From NCBI RefSeq assembly GCF_026241135.1, contig NZ_JAPFGA010000001.1:62001-126000 (forward strand): a stretch of DNA of 64,000 bases, given 5' to 3'. Below the pieces are notes generated by a model. The model saw nothing but the letters and a program-made list of their open reading frames with translations. It searched no databases and was not told the DNA's origin. Each line of letters opens with the position of its first letter. The first letter of the stretch is position 1. The position numbers and the translations under genes are program-made. Origin of the DNA: Galbibacter kalidii. GTDB taxonomy: Bacteria > Bacteroidota > Bacteroidia > Flavobacteriales > Flavobacteriaceae. Below are positions 34,161 to 43,506 of this stretch, one piece after another.

Positions 34161-37100
34161 TTAAAATTTTAAGTTGATACCTAATTGATATGTAATTGAG
34201 CTTACACGACCTATTCCAAGGCCTGCACCCGCCCATTCAGGATCCCAGCCATCATAATCCGTAAACACAAATGGATTGAGGACGTTTGCATAAACCCTTA
34301 AATGCTTGATGCTGAGTTTGTCAATTAGATTTTCGTTAAAGGTATAGCCCAAGGAAATGTTTTTCACCTTTACAAAAGATGCATCCCTGTAATAGCCTAC
34401 ACCGTCATTCCTCCAATAGGTCCCCATATTCCTTGGCTGTGGATAGCTGTTTGAAGCTTGAGCCGGAACTCCTGCCTGGTTTTCCGGAACGTACCAATCG
34501 ATATTCAATTTTTGACGCCCACGATCCCTTGTGTTCGTAAAATTGGAATGGAAGTTACTGTAAGCATATACACCTTGACTGGTAATCAGGGAAGCGGAAA
34601 GATCAATATTTCCAACGGTCAGTTTGGTAAACAAACTTCCTGCCCAATCCGGATCTGAAGACCCTAAAATAACGCGGTCGTCATCCGGATCGATCACACC
34701 GTCATTGTTGATGTCTTCTACTTTGGCCTGACCTTCCGTTTGATTGTATGATTCAGCTTCGGCCACTTCATCAGCTTGCCATATACCGGCAAATCTATAA
34801 TTATAGTGGGCGTTGATAGATTCTCCTATAAACCATCCGTTTCCTACATCATCCACTTCATCTTGTCCGTAAAGCTCTTCAATAGAATTGGTGTTTTTGG
34901 TGAAGGTAGCCGTAGTGGTCCATGTTACCTTATCATTACTGATAATCCTTCCGGTCAAACTAGCTTCAACTCCTTGGTTTTTTACAGATCCTACATTGGC
35001 ATTGATAGAAGGCCAACCTGATTCAATGGGAAGTCTTTGTTCCAGGATCAAATCATCTGAAAGACGATCATACACATCTACAGCACCAGATAATCGGTTA
35101 GAGAACAAGCCAAAATCCAATCCAAAGTTCATCTCACGGGTTTTTTCCCAACCCAAGCTTTTGTTGGCAAGCTGACTTGGAACCCATCCGTTGGCTATCT
35201 CTCCGTCAAAATCATAATAGAGTTGCCGATCCAAACTGTTTTGAGAAGAATAGGGGGATACGTTGTTGTTTCCTGTAAAACCGTAACTGGCTCTTAATTT
35301 CAGGTTAGAAATCGTTTGGGAATTATTCATAAACCCTTCTTCGCTAATTCTCCATGCAATGGCTCCTGATGGGAAAGTATCCCAACGTTTGTCTTCTGAC
35401 AGTAAAGATGAACCATCCCATCTGTTGGATAAAGTTATCATATAGCGACCTTTATATGAATAATTTAAACGTAAAGCGTATGAGCTCAGGGTTTGTTTCA
35501 CATAATTAGTCCCAAGATTATACGTTCCACTTTCTCCTGAACCGATATTGTGAAAACCGGTATCAAAAGGCATGTTTCTGGAACTCATAAAAGAGCTCTC
35601 TGTTCTGCTGTAAAACAAACTTTGTAAGGCGAGTAAGGAAAAATCGTGATCTTCGTTAAAAGTATAATCAATATTGAATTGATTATCCCAGGTTCCGTTA
35701 AAGTTTTCACTATTTTCCAAAGCGGCCGAAGGCAAACCGTTGTTGTTTGTTCCGGTATTGGTCAATGCACCCCAAGCTCTACCTCTTCTTCTATTGGTAA
35801 ATCCGGCAGAATAAGTGGTTTTAAATGATAACCAATCTAAAATATTGTATTGAAAATAGGCACTTCCTATACCTCTCCAACGTCGTGTTTCGTCTGAAGT
35901 GTTTTCAATTTCAAGAAGTGGGTTATACGTACTGGTTTTGTTGATAAGGAAATCTCCATTTGCATCAACTAATTTTCCGGGTTGTGGGAATAATTCACCA
36001 TCAAGTCCGTAAGGGGATAAAAAGGGATTTAAACGGAAAGCTTCCCGCATGGCAATATCACTACCATCTTGTTGTTCTGTTAGGGCTATGGTAAAATTAG
36101 CCCCAAAAGAAAATTTGTCGTTTATTTTTTTATCGATACCGGATTTAAAACTGTATTTTTTTAAAGATTCATTGGCGATATTCCCTGTTTCTTTTTGCAC
36201 TCCAAGGCCTATGTTATAGCCCATACCATCTTCAGTACGTCCGGAAGCATTTACATAATTATTTTGCTGTACACCACTTCTTAATACAGCATCATACCAG
36301 TCAAAAACCTCGTTGTTGTTCGCCCTTTGCTCAAGCAGGGAGTTGCTATCCCCTATAACAGCATTGTAGTGGGTTTCCGGGGTTACATATCCCAAATCGG
36401 GATCGGGACTTGCCGTAGCCAGATATGCAGATTGATGATAGTACCACCAAGTAGGACCGTCCATCATTTCTGGTAAACGGGCTACTTCTTTAACCCCCAT
36501 ATAACTATCGACAGTAACTGTAAAATCAGCAGGAGCATTACTACCACTTTTTGTAGTAACGATAACAACACCATTAGCTCCCCTGGAACCATAGATAGCG
36601 GTTGAGGAAGCATCTTTAAGGATATCCATCCGGTCAATATCTTGCGGATTTAAAAAGTCGATATTATCGGTAGGAACACCATCGACAACAAAGAGAGGCC
36701 CTCCATCTCCACCTAGGGAATTGTTACCACGAATGATAATGTCAAACCCGTCACCTACACGTCCGGTAGATTGTGATACTTGAACTCCGGGAATATTTCC
36801 TTGCAGGGCTTCCAGCGGACTGTTCATGCTTCTTTCGGTCAAGGATTCAGAATCCATGCTTCCTACAGCACCGGTTAAATCCGATTTTTTCTGTGTACCA
36901 TATCCAATCACCACCACTTCATCCAACGATTGCGTATCGGGCGCTAATTGAATATTTATTGTTGTTCTTCCGCTTACTGCAACTTCTTGTGTGGTAAACC
37001 CGATATAGCTTATAACCAAAGTCGCATCAGCGGATACATTGAGGGTGAAATTCCCGTCAAAATCTGTCGTTGTCCCGTTGTTGGTGCCTTTTTCAACAAC

Positions 37101-37259
37101 GTTTACGCCCGGTAAAGGCGTTTGTGTGTCGGCTTCGGTAATAAGGCCATTAACAGTTGTGCCTTGCCCGAATGCTTTGCTACCAAATAAAAAACAGCAA
37201 AACAGTAGCGTACTTGAAATCCAATACTTGGATAATTTTGATAAATGATTAATCTTCAT
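34161..37259 (-). CDS. SusC/RagA-family TonB-dependent transporter
   Basis: 1032 residues. Signal peptide (FLFGSKAFGQ), carboxypeptidase-regulatory-like domain (TPLPGVNVVEKGTNNGT), TonB-box/plug region SLDEVVVIGYGTQKKSDLTGAV and FVVDGVPTDNIDFLNP, then a 22-strand-type barrel ending in an aromatic residue (INLKF). It imports oligosaccharides across the outer membrane with SusD. It lacks an extra N-terminal signalling domain, so no sigma/anti-sigma partner is expected. It lies downstream of GH28 in the same direction. Confidence 0.96.
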   Translation of the reverse strand: MKINHLSKLSKYWISSTLLFCCFLFGSKAFGQGTTVNGLITEADTQTPLPGVNVVEKGTNNGTTTDFDGNFTLNVSADATLVISYIGFTTQEVAVSGRTTINIQLAPDTQSLDEVVVIGYGTQKKSDLTGAVGSMDSESLTERSMNSPLEALQGNIPGVQVSQSTGRVGDGFDIIIRGNNSLGGDGGPLFVVDGVPTDNIDFLNPQDIDRMDILKDASSTAIYGSRGANGVVIVTTKSGSNAPADFTVTVDSYMGVKEVARLPEMMDGPTWWYYHQSAYLATASPDPDLGYVTPETHYNAVIGDSNSLLEQRANNNEVFDWYDAVLRSGVQQNNYVNASGRTEDGMGYNIGLGVQKETGNIANESLKKYSFKSGIDKKINDKFSFGANFTIALTEQQDGSDIAMREAFRLNPFLSPYGLDGELFPQPGKLVDANGDFLINKTSTYNPLLEIENTSDETRRWRGIGSAYFQYNILDWLSFKTTYSAGFTNRRRGRAWGALTNTGTNNNGLPSAALENSENFNGTWDNQFNIDYTFNEDHDFSLLALQSLFYSRTESSFMSSRNMPFDTGFHNIGSGESGTYNLGTNYVKQTLSSYALRLNYSYKGRYMITLSNRWDGSSLLSEDKRWDTFPSGAIAWRISEEGFMNNSQTISNLKLRASYGFTGNNNVSPYSSQNSLDRQLYYDFDGEIANGWVPSQLANKSLGWEKTREMNFGLDFGLFSNRLSGAVDVYDRLSDDLILEQRLPIESGWPSINANVGSVKNQGVEASLTGRIISNDKVTWTTTATFTKNTNSIEELYGQDEVDDVGNGWFIGESINAHYNYRFAGIWQADEVAEAESYNQTEGQAKVEDINNDGVIDPDDDRVILGSSDPDWAGSLFTKLTVGNIDLSASLITSQGVYAYSNFHSNFTNTRDRGRQKLNIDWYVPENQAGVPAQASNSYPQPRNMGTYWRNDGVGYYRDASFVKVKNISLGYTFNENLIDKLSIKHLRVYANVLNPFVFTDYDGWDPEWAGAGLGIGRVSSITYQLGINLKF

Positions 37260-37281
37260 AATTGATAATTGTTAGCTAGAT

Positions 37282-37380
37282 TTAATCCCACTAAGTGGGT
37301 TTAATTCACCGACATTCTAAAATCGAAATGAATTAAGGTTTTTCATTTTAATACCTTAAGGGCAAGCCCAGAGGTACTTT
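37282..37380. repeat. intergenic repeat copy A
   Basis: Shares order and sequence with 40261-40395: TTAATCCCAC-x-AAGTGG, then ATCGAAA-x-GAATTA-GGTTT, TCATTT and AATACCT. It begins with the palindrome CCCACTAAGTGGG. It lies between the GH28 and susC genes. Confidence 0.6.
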
Positions 37381-37386
37381 TTTACA

Positions 37387-38871
37387 TTAATTAGTTGTTT
37401 CTGTTGTTAATTTTCCATTGATATAAGTATTTATAAGTGTAATATTCTTGACATTTTCGATCGAAAAGGGCGTTTCTACCTGTTCGATAGTCACATCTTT
37501 AAATGTGATATTTTCAATTGGGGTACTTTCATAGCCTTTTGCCAGAATAGCATATTCTCCACCGTTCTTTACTTGTACGTTTTCCATGATGATGTTGCTC
37601 ACCTTCGGAATGAAGTCTCCGGTTTGATTGCCGTGCACATTATAAAATAGATTCACTTTGAGTACAGCTTCTTTTACCTGTCCGACCCGAATGTTTCTCA
37701 CATACACATTTTTAGCAAAACCACCACGTTTTGAATTTGTTTTTATGCGGATAGCACGATCCAGATTAGGACTGTCCATATCACAGTCTTCAACAAATAC
37801 ATTTTGAACCCCGGCAGATATTTCACTGCCCATCACCACACCGCCGTGACCGTCGATCATTTTACAGTTTTGAACTACGATATTTTCACTGGTCATGGCA
37901 ACACGTCTACCGTCTTCGTTTCGTCCGGATTTTATGGCGATACAATCGTCACCTGTGTTGAAAGTGCAGTTCTTTATAATGACGTTTTTTGAATATTCAG
38001 GGTCGCACCCGTCGTTATTTGGTCCGTGACTGTCAACAGTCACACCATCTATGGTCACATAGTTTGATTTGATGGGGTGGATGACCCAAAAAGGAGCTTG
38101 TTTGATGGTGATACCTTTGATCAATACGTTTTTACAAGAAAAAGGTTCGATAAATGTAGGTCGGAGGTAATTCCCTTCACCAAATACGCGCTCAGATACA
38201 GGTACTCCTTGAGCAGCCATTTCTACCAGTCTTGGACGTTTGTCTTCATCCTGCTGATTGGGAGTTCCCTCTTTCCAACCATATCTTTTTGATCCGCACC
38301 ACGGCCACCAGTTTTCCTTATCGGCCTGTCCGTTAAGAATTCCTTTACCCGTTATGGCGATATTTTCTTTTTTGTATGCGTAGATAAGAGGAGAGTAATT
38401 CATCACCTCTGTTCCTTCCCAAGAGGTATGTACTATAGGATAATCTTCAGGATTTTTACTGAAAAGGATTTCTGCACCTTCTTCAATATGAAGATTCACA
38501 TGACTTTCTAAATGAATTGGTCCGGTAAGGTATTTTCCGGGAGGAACAATTATTTTACCACCTCCGTTTTCCGAACATGTTTTAATGGCATTGGTAAATG
38601 CTTCGGAATTATTTGTTTTACCATCCGCCACGGCGTCAAAGTCTTTAATGTTATAAGTTTTATCAGGAAATGATAATGGTTTGATACTTTTAATGATGGC
38701 TTCAGCTTTCAACCAAGGGTCAGGAGTCTCCACAGAAGCCTCTTTTTTCTTGGTGTCTTTACAAGAAACACATATTAAAACAATAAAAGAGATATAAAAT
38801 AAGTGTTTGAGGGAGAAAAGGGACTCATTTATTGACTGAGTTGTTCTTTTTAAGAAAGACCATTTATACAT
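37387..38871 (-). CDS. polygalacturonase, GH28, lipoprotein
   Basis: 494 residues. Lipobox VLICVSCKD. Beta-helix with all GH28 motifs: the first catalytic Asp in GPNNDGCD, the Asp pair in TGDDCIAIKSG, GHGGVVMGSE and RIKTN. It cleaves the alpha-1,4 bond of polygalacturonan, probably as an exo- or oligo-acting enzyme given the long loops and lipid anchor. It is the first gene of the susCD-side operon, and its promoter carries a LacI-type operator. Confidence 0.94.
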   Translation of the reverse strand: MYKWSFLKRTTQSINESLFSLKHLFYISFIVLICVSCKDTKKKEASVETPDPWLKAEAIIKSIKPLSFPDKTYNIKDFDAVADGKTNNSEAFTNAIKTCSENGGGKIIVPPGKYLTGPIHLESHVNLHIEEGAEILFSKNPEDYPIVHTSWEGTEVMNYSPLIYAYKKENIAITGKGILNGQADKENWWPWCGSKRYGWKEGTPNQQDEDKRPRLVEMAAQGVPVSERVFGEGNYLRPTFIEPFSCKNVLIKGITIKQAPFWVIHPIKSNYVTIDGVTVDSHGPNNDGCDPEYSKNVIIKNCTFNTGDDCIAIKSGRNEDGRRVAMTSENIVVQNCKMIDGHGGVVMGSEISAGVQNVFVEDCDMDSPNLDRAIRIKTNSKRGGFAKNVYVRNIRVGQVKEAVLKVNLFYNVHGNQTGDFIPKVSNIIMENVQVKNGGEYAILAKGYESTPIENITFKDVTIEQVETPFSIENVKNITLINTYINGKLTTETTN

Positions 38872-38902
38872 GGCTTTATCTAGATTTTAGAGGTTAATTA
38901 GA

Positions 38903-38947
38903 TGCAATCGATTACACGAAACTAAACAATAACTATTAAAAAACAAA
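38903..38947 (-). promoter_or_regulatory. promoter with LacI-type operator before the GH28 operon
   Basis: On the minus strand TTTG (38944-38947), 19 bp, TAGTTTCG (38917-38924, one mismatch to TAnnTTTG), directly followed by the palindrome TGTAATCGATTGCA (38903-38916). A repressor bound there would cover the transcription start. The layout matches the kduI promoter. Confidence 0.75.
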
Positions 38948-39098
38948 TTTTAGATGTAAAAAAGTACCATTTTTATAAATTCAGATAATGTTTTTTAACA
39001 AAATAGCATTATATTAGGAGTTGATTATACGTTTAAAATCTATATGAAGAGTTGTTTTAGTGTTTTATAAGGATCTTTGAGAATAAAATAGTATTTTG

Positions 39099-39112
39099 CG
39101 TAATCGATAACA
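39099..39112 (+). promoter_or_regulatory. LacI-type operator upstream of lacI
   Basis: CGTAATCGATAACA, two changes from the perfect palindrome at 49454. It is about 70 bp before the lacI ATG and just upstream of that gene's likely -33 region. It suggests autoregulation. Confidence 0.55.
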
Positions 39113-39142
39113 TTAATTATTAAACACTTTATATAAAATAGT

Positions 39143-39150
39143 TACATTTG
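39143..39150 (+). promoter_or_regulatory. -7 promoter element of the LacI-family gene
   Basis: TACATTTG matches TAnnTTTG, 32 bp before the ATG at 39183. No TTG lies at ideal spacing. The rest of 38948-39142 is AT-rich and holds no gene. Confidence 0.45.
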
Positions 39151-39182
39151 CACATAACTTCCGTGATTAAATTACATAGTGA

Positions 39183-40208
39183 ATGAATGAAAAAACTACC
39201 ATTTACGATATTGCTAAAGCATTAAATATAACGGCGGCCACTGTTTCAAGGGCTTTGAACAATAACCCTAAGATCAGTGAAGCGACCCGAAAATTGGTTA
39301 TGGAAACGGCCGCTAAAATGAATTATAAGCAAAACAAGCTGGCTCTCGCCCTTAAAAGCGGGAAGAGTAATAATGTCGGAGTTGTCGTTCCTTATATCGA
39401 TAGGAATTTCTTTTCTGCCATCATCAGGGGAATAGAGGAAGAGCTTTATCCTCTGGGATATCATGTCATTATTTGTCAGACCCATGAGCTTGAGAATACC
39501 GAGATAGATAACATCAACGCACTTTTGAATGCTCAAGTTGATGGTATTTTGATGTCGGTTTCCAAACACACAGAACAAACAGATCATCTCAATCATGTGC
39601 TGAACAAGAATGTGCCTTTGGTGTTCTTTGACCGTAAAAAGGATATCAATGGGGTGAGTACTGTAACTATTAATGACTATGAAGGCGGGTATAGAGCTAC
39701 AAAACACCTTATCGAACAAGGGTGTAAACGTATAGCTCATATTTCAGGACATTGGGCTTTGGAAATCTACAAACACCGTTTTAACGGATATAAGCAAGCC
39801 TTATTGGATCACGGAATCTCCTACAATAAAGACTATGTGATCAAGGCGAAGAGCGATATTTCTGCCGGAAAAAAAGCGGTAGAAAAACTTTTGAAACTCA
39901 AAAACCCACCGGATGCTATCTTTTCTTCCAGTGATTACGTGGCCTTAGGTGCTATTCAAGAACTTAAAGAACACGGGATTAAAATACCCGATGATTTTTG
40001 TGTAGTAGGATTCAGTAACGAACCTTTTACAAAGTTTATGGAATTATCTATTACCTCTGTTGATCAATCTCCGTTGGACATGGGGAAAATGGCGGCCAAA
40101 GTGTTTCTCGAACAGGTAAAAGAAGCCAATGTGAAAATTGAAAAGAAGGTAGTGCTCACACCTACCTTGAAAATCAGGAAATCTTCTTCGAAGATCGGTA
40201 AAAAATAA
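39183..40208 (+). CDS. LacI-family transcriptional regulator of the pectin locus
   Basis: 341 residues. The N-terminal helix-turn-helix and hinge helix (TTIYDIAKALNITAATVSRAL, then MNYKQNKLALALKSGKSNNVG) are followed by a periplasmic-binding-protein-like effector domain (about 62-340). It is divergent from the GH28/susCD operon and faces the uxa/kdu operon. Palindromes at 38903, 39099 and 49454 share AATCGAT, the CG-centred type that LacI proteins bind. The likely inducer is an intermediate such as galacturonate, tagaturonate or KDG. Confidence 0.9.
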   Translation: MNEKTTIYDIAKALNITAATVSRALNNNPKISEATRKLVMETAAKMNYKQNKLALALKSGKSNNVGVVVPYIDRNFFSAIIRGIEEELYPLGYHVIICQTHELENTEIDNINALLNAQVDGILMSVSKHTEQTDHLNHVLNKNVPLVFFDRKKDINGVSTVTINDYEGGYRATKHLIEQGCKRIAHISGHWALEIYKHRFNGYKQALLDHGISYNKDYVIKAKSDISAGKKAVEKLLKLKNPPDAIFSSSDYVALGAIQELKEHGIKIPDDFCVVGFSNEPFTKFMELSITSVDQSPLDMGKMAAKVFLEQVKEANVKIEKKVVLTPTLKIRKSSSKIGKK

Positions 40209-40260
40209 ATCATTGTGAACCCCAACGCATAATACGTCGAGGCTCACAACAATCTGAAAC

Positions 40261-40395
40261 TTAATCCCACAAAGTGGTTTTTTACCTGACTGCCGTCAGG
40301 CAGGTTTCCTAGATGCACTGCATCGAAAAGAATTAGGGTTTATTCATTTGAATACCTCGTGCCCCGAATCGGGATATGCCCTGAGATAGTTTATT
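40261..40395. repeat. intergenic repeat copy B with an inserted palindrome
   Basis: Second copy of the repeat at 37282-37380, between the converging ends of lacI and uxaA. Relative to copy A it contains an extra palindromic segment CTGACTGCCGTCAGGCAGG (about 40286-40304), a member of the dispersed CTGCC-N4-GGCAG family. Confidence 0.6.
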
Positions 40396-40396
40396 T

Positions 40397-42010
40397 TTAT
40401 AACGATACTCCCCGTTTCCATGGGATAAAATCACTTTGATTGAGCTGCGTTGCTTTGGATTTTACAGTTCCTGAAGCAACTTTAATGATATACTCTAATA
40501 GATCTTCGCCCATTTCTTCAATGGTTTTTTCTCCACGGATAACCGGGCCTGCATCCACATCGATAATGTCTGGCATTTTAGTGGCCAATTCAGTATTGGA
40601 GGATAATTTAACTACAGGAGCTACGGGATTTCCGGTAGGCGTACCCAATCCGGTGGTAAATACAATAACATTTGCTCCCGAACCCGCCATGGCTGTGGTA
40701 CTCTCCACATCGTTCCCGGGAGTACAGAGCAAATTCAGTCCGGGTTGGGTTACGTATTCGCCATAATCCAAAACAGCGGTAATAGGTGATGTACCTCCTT
40801 TTTTGGCCGCCCCGGCCGATTTCATGGCATCGGTGATGAGTCCGTCTTTAATATTTCCGGGTGACGGATTCATATCAAAGCCGGAACCGGCATCTTCTGC
40901 CGATTTTTCATAAGTACGCATCAATTCCAAAAAGCGCTCTACATCGTTATCATTAACACAGCGGTTGACAAGCTCTTGTTCCACACCACATAATTCAGGG
41001 AATTCAGATAGTATGGGTGAACCTCCCAAAGCTGCAAGGATATCGGATGCATAACCTAATGCAGGGTTGGCCGAAATCCCAGAGAACCCATCGGAACCGC
41101 CACACTCTAAACCGAGTTTCAATTTGGATAGAGGAGCAGGTTTACGTTCCGTTTTATTAGCTTCTTTAATGGCTTCAAAAGATTCTTTAATAATGGTAGA
41201 AAGCATATCCTCAACGGTACCCATTTTTTGTTGTTCGTATATAAGGACAGGCTTTTTAAGATCGGGATTGATAGCTTTTAAAGCTTCTTCAAAAATACTT
41301 ATTTGCAAGTTTTGACAACCTAAACTCAGCACGGTAGCCCCGGCTACATTCGGGTTGTTTACATATCCTGCCAACAAACGGGCTAAGGATGCTGAATCTT
41401 GACGGATACCGCCGCAGCCCCCTTGATGGGTAATAAATTTCGCTTCAATATTTCCGAAGAAATTATCTTCAACTTCGGGTTCAGCCTCTGCAACCTCACC
41501 TGCCGGGCGCATTAAATTGCGAAGCATCAATTGGTGTTTACTCGGGCGATGGTATGCCAATTCTTTTTCAAAGACCTCCTTCAAGACCTCAATATTGCGG
41601 TTTTCACAAAATACCAGAGGGAAAAACAGCCATACGTTGGCTGTTCCCACTTGTCCGTCGGGACGGTGGTACCCCATGAAAGTGCGATCTTTCCACTTGC
41701 TTATATCGGGAGCAACCCATTCAGGTTTTGTAGTTCTCCCTGTAGTGGAATCACTTTGGTGTTTTACGTTCTCTGTGGTGAGTAGTTCACCGCGTTTTAC
41801 CGGTTTTACGGTTTTCCCGACCAACACACCATACATATGGATGGCATCGCCGACATTAAAATCGGTCAATGCAATTTTGTGCTTGGCTTTCGTTTTGGAT
41901 ATCACCTCAATTTCTTCACCTTCAAACAACAGTTTCACCCCTTGTTTTATGTCTTTAAGGGCAACAGCTACATTATCGGAAGGATGTACTTTTATCAATT
42001 CCTTTTCCAT
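40397..42010 (-). CDS. uxaA: altronate dehydratase
   Basis: 537 residues. An N-terminal SAF domain (about 1-85) is fused to the large UxaA catalytic domain. Motifs: GYHRPDGQVGTANVWLFFP, THQGGCGGIRQDS, LKLGLECGGSDGFSGI and FTTGLGTPTGNPVAPVVKL. It dehydrates D-altronate to 2-keto-3-deoxygluconate, using iron. It is last in the operon, 20 bp after uxaB. Confidence 0.95.
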   Translation of the reverse strand: MEKELIKVHPSDNVAVALKDIKQGVKLLFEGEEIEVISKTKAKHKIALTDFNVGDAIHMYGVLVGKTVKPVKRGELLTTENVKHQSDSTTGRTTKPEWVAPDISKWKDRTFMGYHRPDGQVGTANVWLFFPLVFCENRNIEVLKEVFEKELAYHRPSKHQLMLRNLMRPAGEVAEAEPEVEDNFFGNIEAKFITHQGGCGGIRQDSASLARLLAGYVNNPNVAGATVLSLGCQNLQISIFEEALKAINPDLKKPVLIYEQQKMGTVEDMLSTIIKESFEAIKEANKTERKPAPLSKLKLGLECGGSDGFSGISANPALGYASDILAALGGSPILSEFPELCGVEQELVNRCVNDNDVERFLELMRTYEKSAEDAGSGFDMNPSPGNIKDGLITDAMKSAGAAKKGGTSPITAVLDYGEYVTQPGLNLLCTPGNDVESTTAMAGSGANVIVFTTGLGTPTGNPVAPVVKLSSNTELATKMPDIIDVDAGPVIRGEKTIEEMGEDLLEYIIKVASGTVKSKATQLNQSDFIPWKRGVSL

Positions 42011-42030
42011 GGTGAATTTTTTTTCGTTTT

Positions 42031-43476
42031 TTATATTTGGACCTTAAAATTTGAAAAGCCCTTTTCTACTCCGTTGTTATCAATTTCTTTTAATGCGGAT
42101 GCCACTGCTTTGCTAAGACCATTTATTTTGCTTAGATCCTGATCCCAGAATTTTGTTTCAGAAAGCACAGCTTGTGCAACTTGGTCATAATCTCCGGATG
42201 CCCAGATGTTCTTTAATTGATCTTCGATCTCTTTATCGTCGTTCACGGGTAGGGGAGCGCTATTCCACGTACCTTTGTAGAATCTGATAAGACAGGCCAT
42301 TGCATAGGTAAGGTGTGGTGGTAGTTTTTTCTTTTCTTTTTCATATCCGAGCAGACTCGGGAGTACGCGTACCTTGAATTTTGAGATGGAATTCAAAGCG
42401 ATACTCGATAACATATGTTTGATAAACGGATTTCGGAAGCGGTCGAATACCTCACTGGCAAATTCTTCCAACTCCTTTTTGTCCATCTCTAAGGTATGAA
42501 TTATCTCGTTGAAAACAGTATTTTTAACAAACTCTCCGGTAAACTCGTTGTCTATGGTTTCTTTTACTGTAGTGTTTCCGTATAATAATGAAAAAGGAAC
42601 CATAACTGTATGCGCCCCGTTCAAGATTCTAACCTTTCGGGTACGATAAGGCTGCATATTGTCTACAATAAGTACATTCAAATCGGTTTTGTCAAACGGT
42701 AATTTAGCTTTTAGGGCTTCATCACCTTCAATAACCCAAAGGAAAAACTTTTCAGCCGTAACAATCAGGTTGTCTTTATAGTCGAGTTGTTTGTTGTAGG
42801 CTTCGATTTCATCTTTGGGATAACCCGGAACAATACGATCTACCAAGGTGTTGTGGAAGCTGTTATCATTCAACACCCAATTTTTAAAATCGTCTTCGAG
42901 CTTCCAATCACTGATGTATTTTAAGATAATATCTTTTAGCATATCAGCATTGTAATTGATCAATTCACATGGGATAATGGTAAGTCCTTTTTCCGAATCA
43001 CCATTAAAATGCTTGTATCTTTCGTATAAAAACACCGTCAATTTTGCCGGAAAAGACGATGGTGGTCGCATATCCGGTCTGTCTAAAGCGTTATATGCAA
43101 TACCTGCTTCCGTGGTATTTGAAATGACAAAGCTAAGCTCTTCTTCCTTGGCAACATCGAGATATTCCTGAAATTGAGCGTAAGGGTCAATTCCTTTAAC
43201 AATACTGCTAATAAGTTTTTTTTCTTGTATTTCCTTTCCTTTTTGAATCCCTTTGATGAACAAGGTATAAAGACCGTCCTGTTGATTGAGTAGGTCGATC
43301 AAACCTCTGTCTATGGGTTGAACAACGGCAACACCGGCGTTAAAATCGCTCTTTTGGTTGAGGGTATGAATGGCATAATCGACAAAAGCTCTTAAGAAGT
43401 TTCCTTCACCAAACTGAAGTACTTTAATGGGGAGTTTATCGTTTATATTTGTATTTTTTCTGTTTAAGCTTTGCAT
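42031..43476 (-). CDS. uxaB: tagaturonate reductase (altronate oxidoreductase)
   Basis: 481 residues. Mannitol-dehydrogenase-type fold: nucleotide-binding VLQFGEGNFLRAFVDYAI at the N-terminus, SNTTEAGI, and the catalytic-region LNGAHTVMVPFSLLYG. It reduces D-tagaturonate to D-altronate with NADH. Placement between a TRAP permease gene and uxaA, with uxaC in the same operon, supports UxaB over mannonate (UxuB) function. Confidence 0.92.
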   Translation of the reverse strand: MQSLNRKNTNINDKLPIKVLQFGEGNFLRAFVDYAIHTLNQKSDFNAGVAVVQPIDRGLIDLLNQQDGLYTLFIKGIQKGKEIQEKKLISSIVKGIDPYAQFQEYLDVAKEEELSFVISNTTEAGIAYNALDRPDMRPPSSFPAKLTVFLYERYKHFNGDSEKGLTIIPCELINYNADMLKDIILKYISDWKLEDDFKNWVLNDNSFHNTLVDRIVPGYPKDEIEAYNKQLDYKDNLIVTAEKFFLWVIEGDEALKAKLPFDKTDLNVLIVDNMQPYRTRKVRILNGAHTVMVPFSLLYGNTTVKETIDNEFTGEFVKNTVFNEIIHTLEMDKKELEEFASEVFDRFRNPFIKHMLSSIALNSISKFKVRVLPSLLGYEKEKKKLPPHLTYAMACLIRFYKGTWNSAPLPVNDDKEIEDQLKNIWASGDYDQVAQAVLSETKFWDQDLSKINGLSKAVASALKEIDNNGVEKGFSNFKVQI

Positions 43477-43506
43477 TTTTTTTAATGTGATATAGTTGAT
43501 TTTATT

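Noticed and set aside
39246-39740. 164-codon frame opposite lacI
   Set aside because: Shadow of the LacI coding sequence; no independent start signal or motif.
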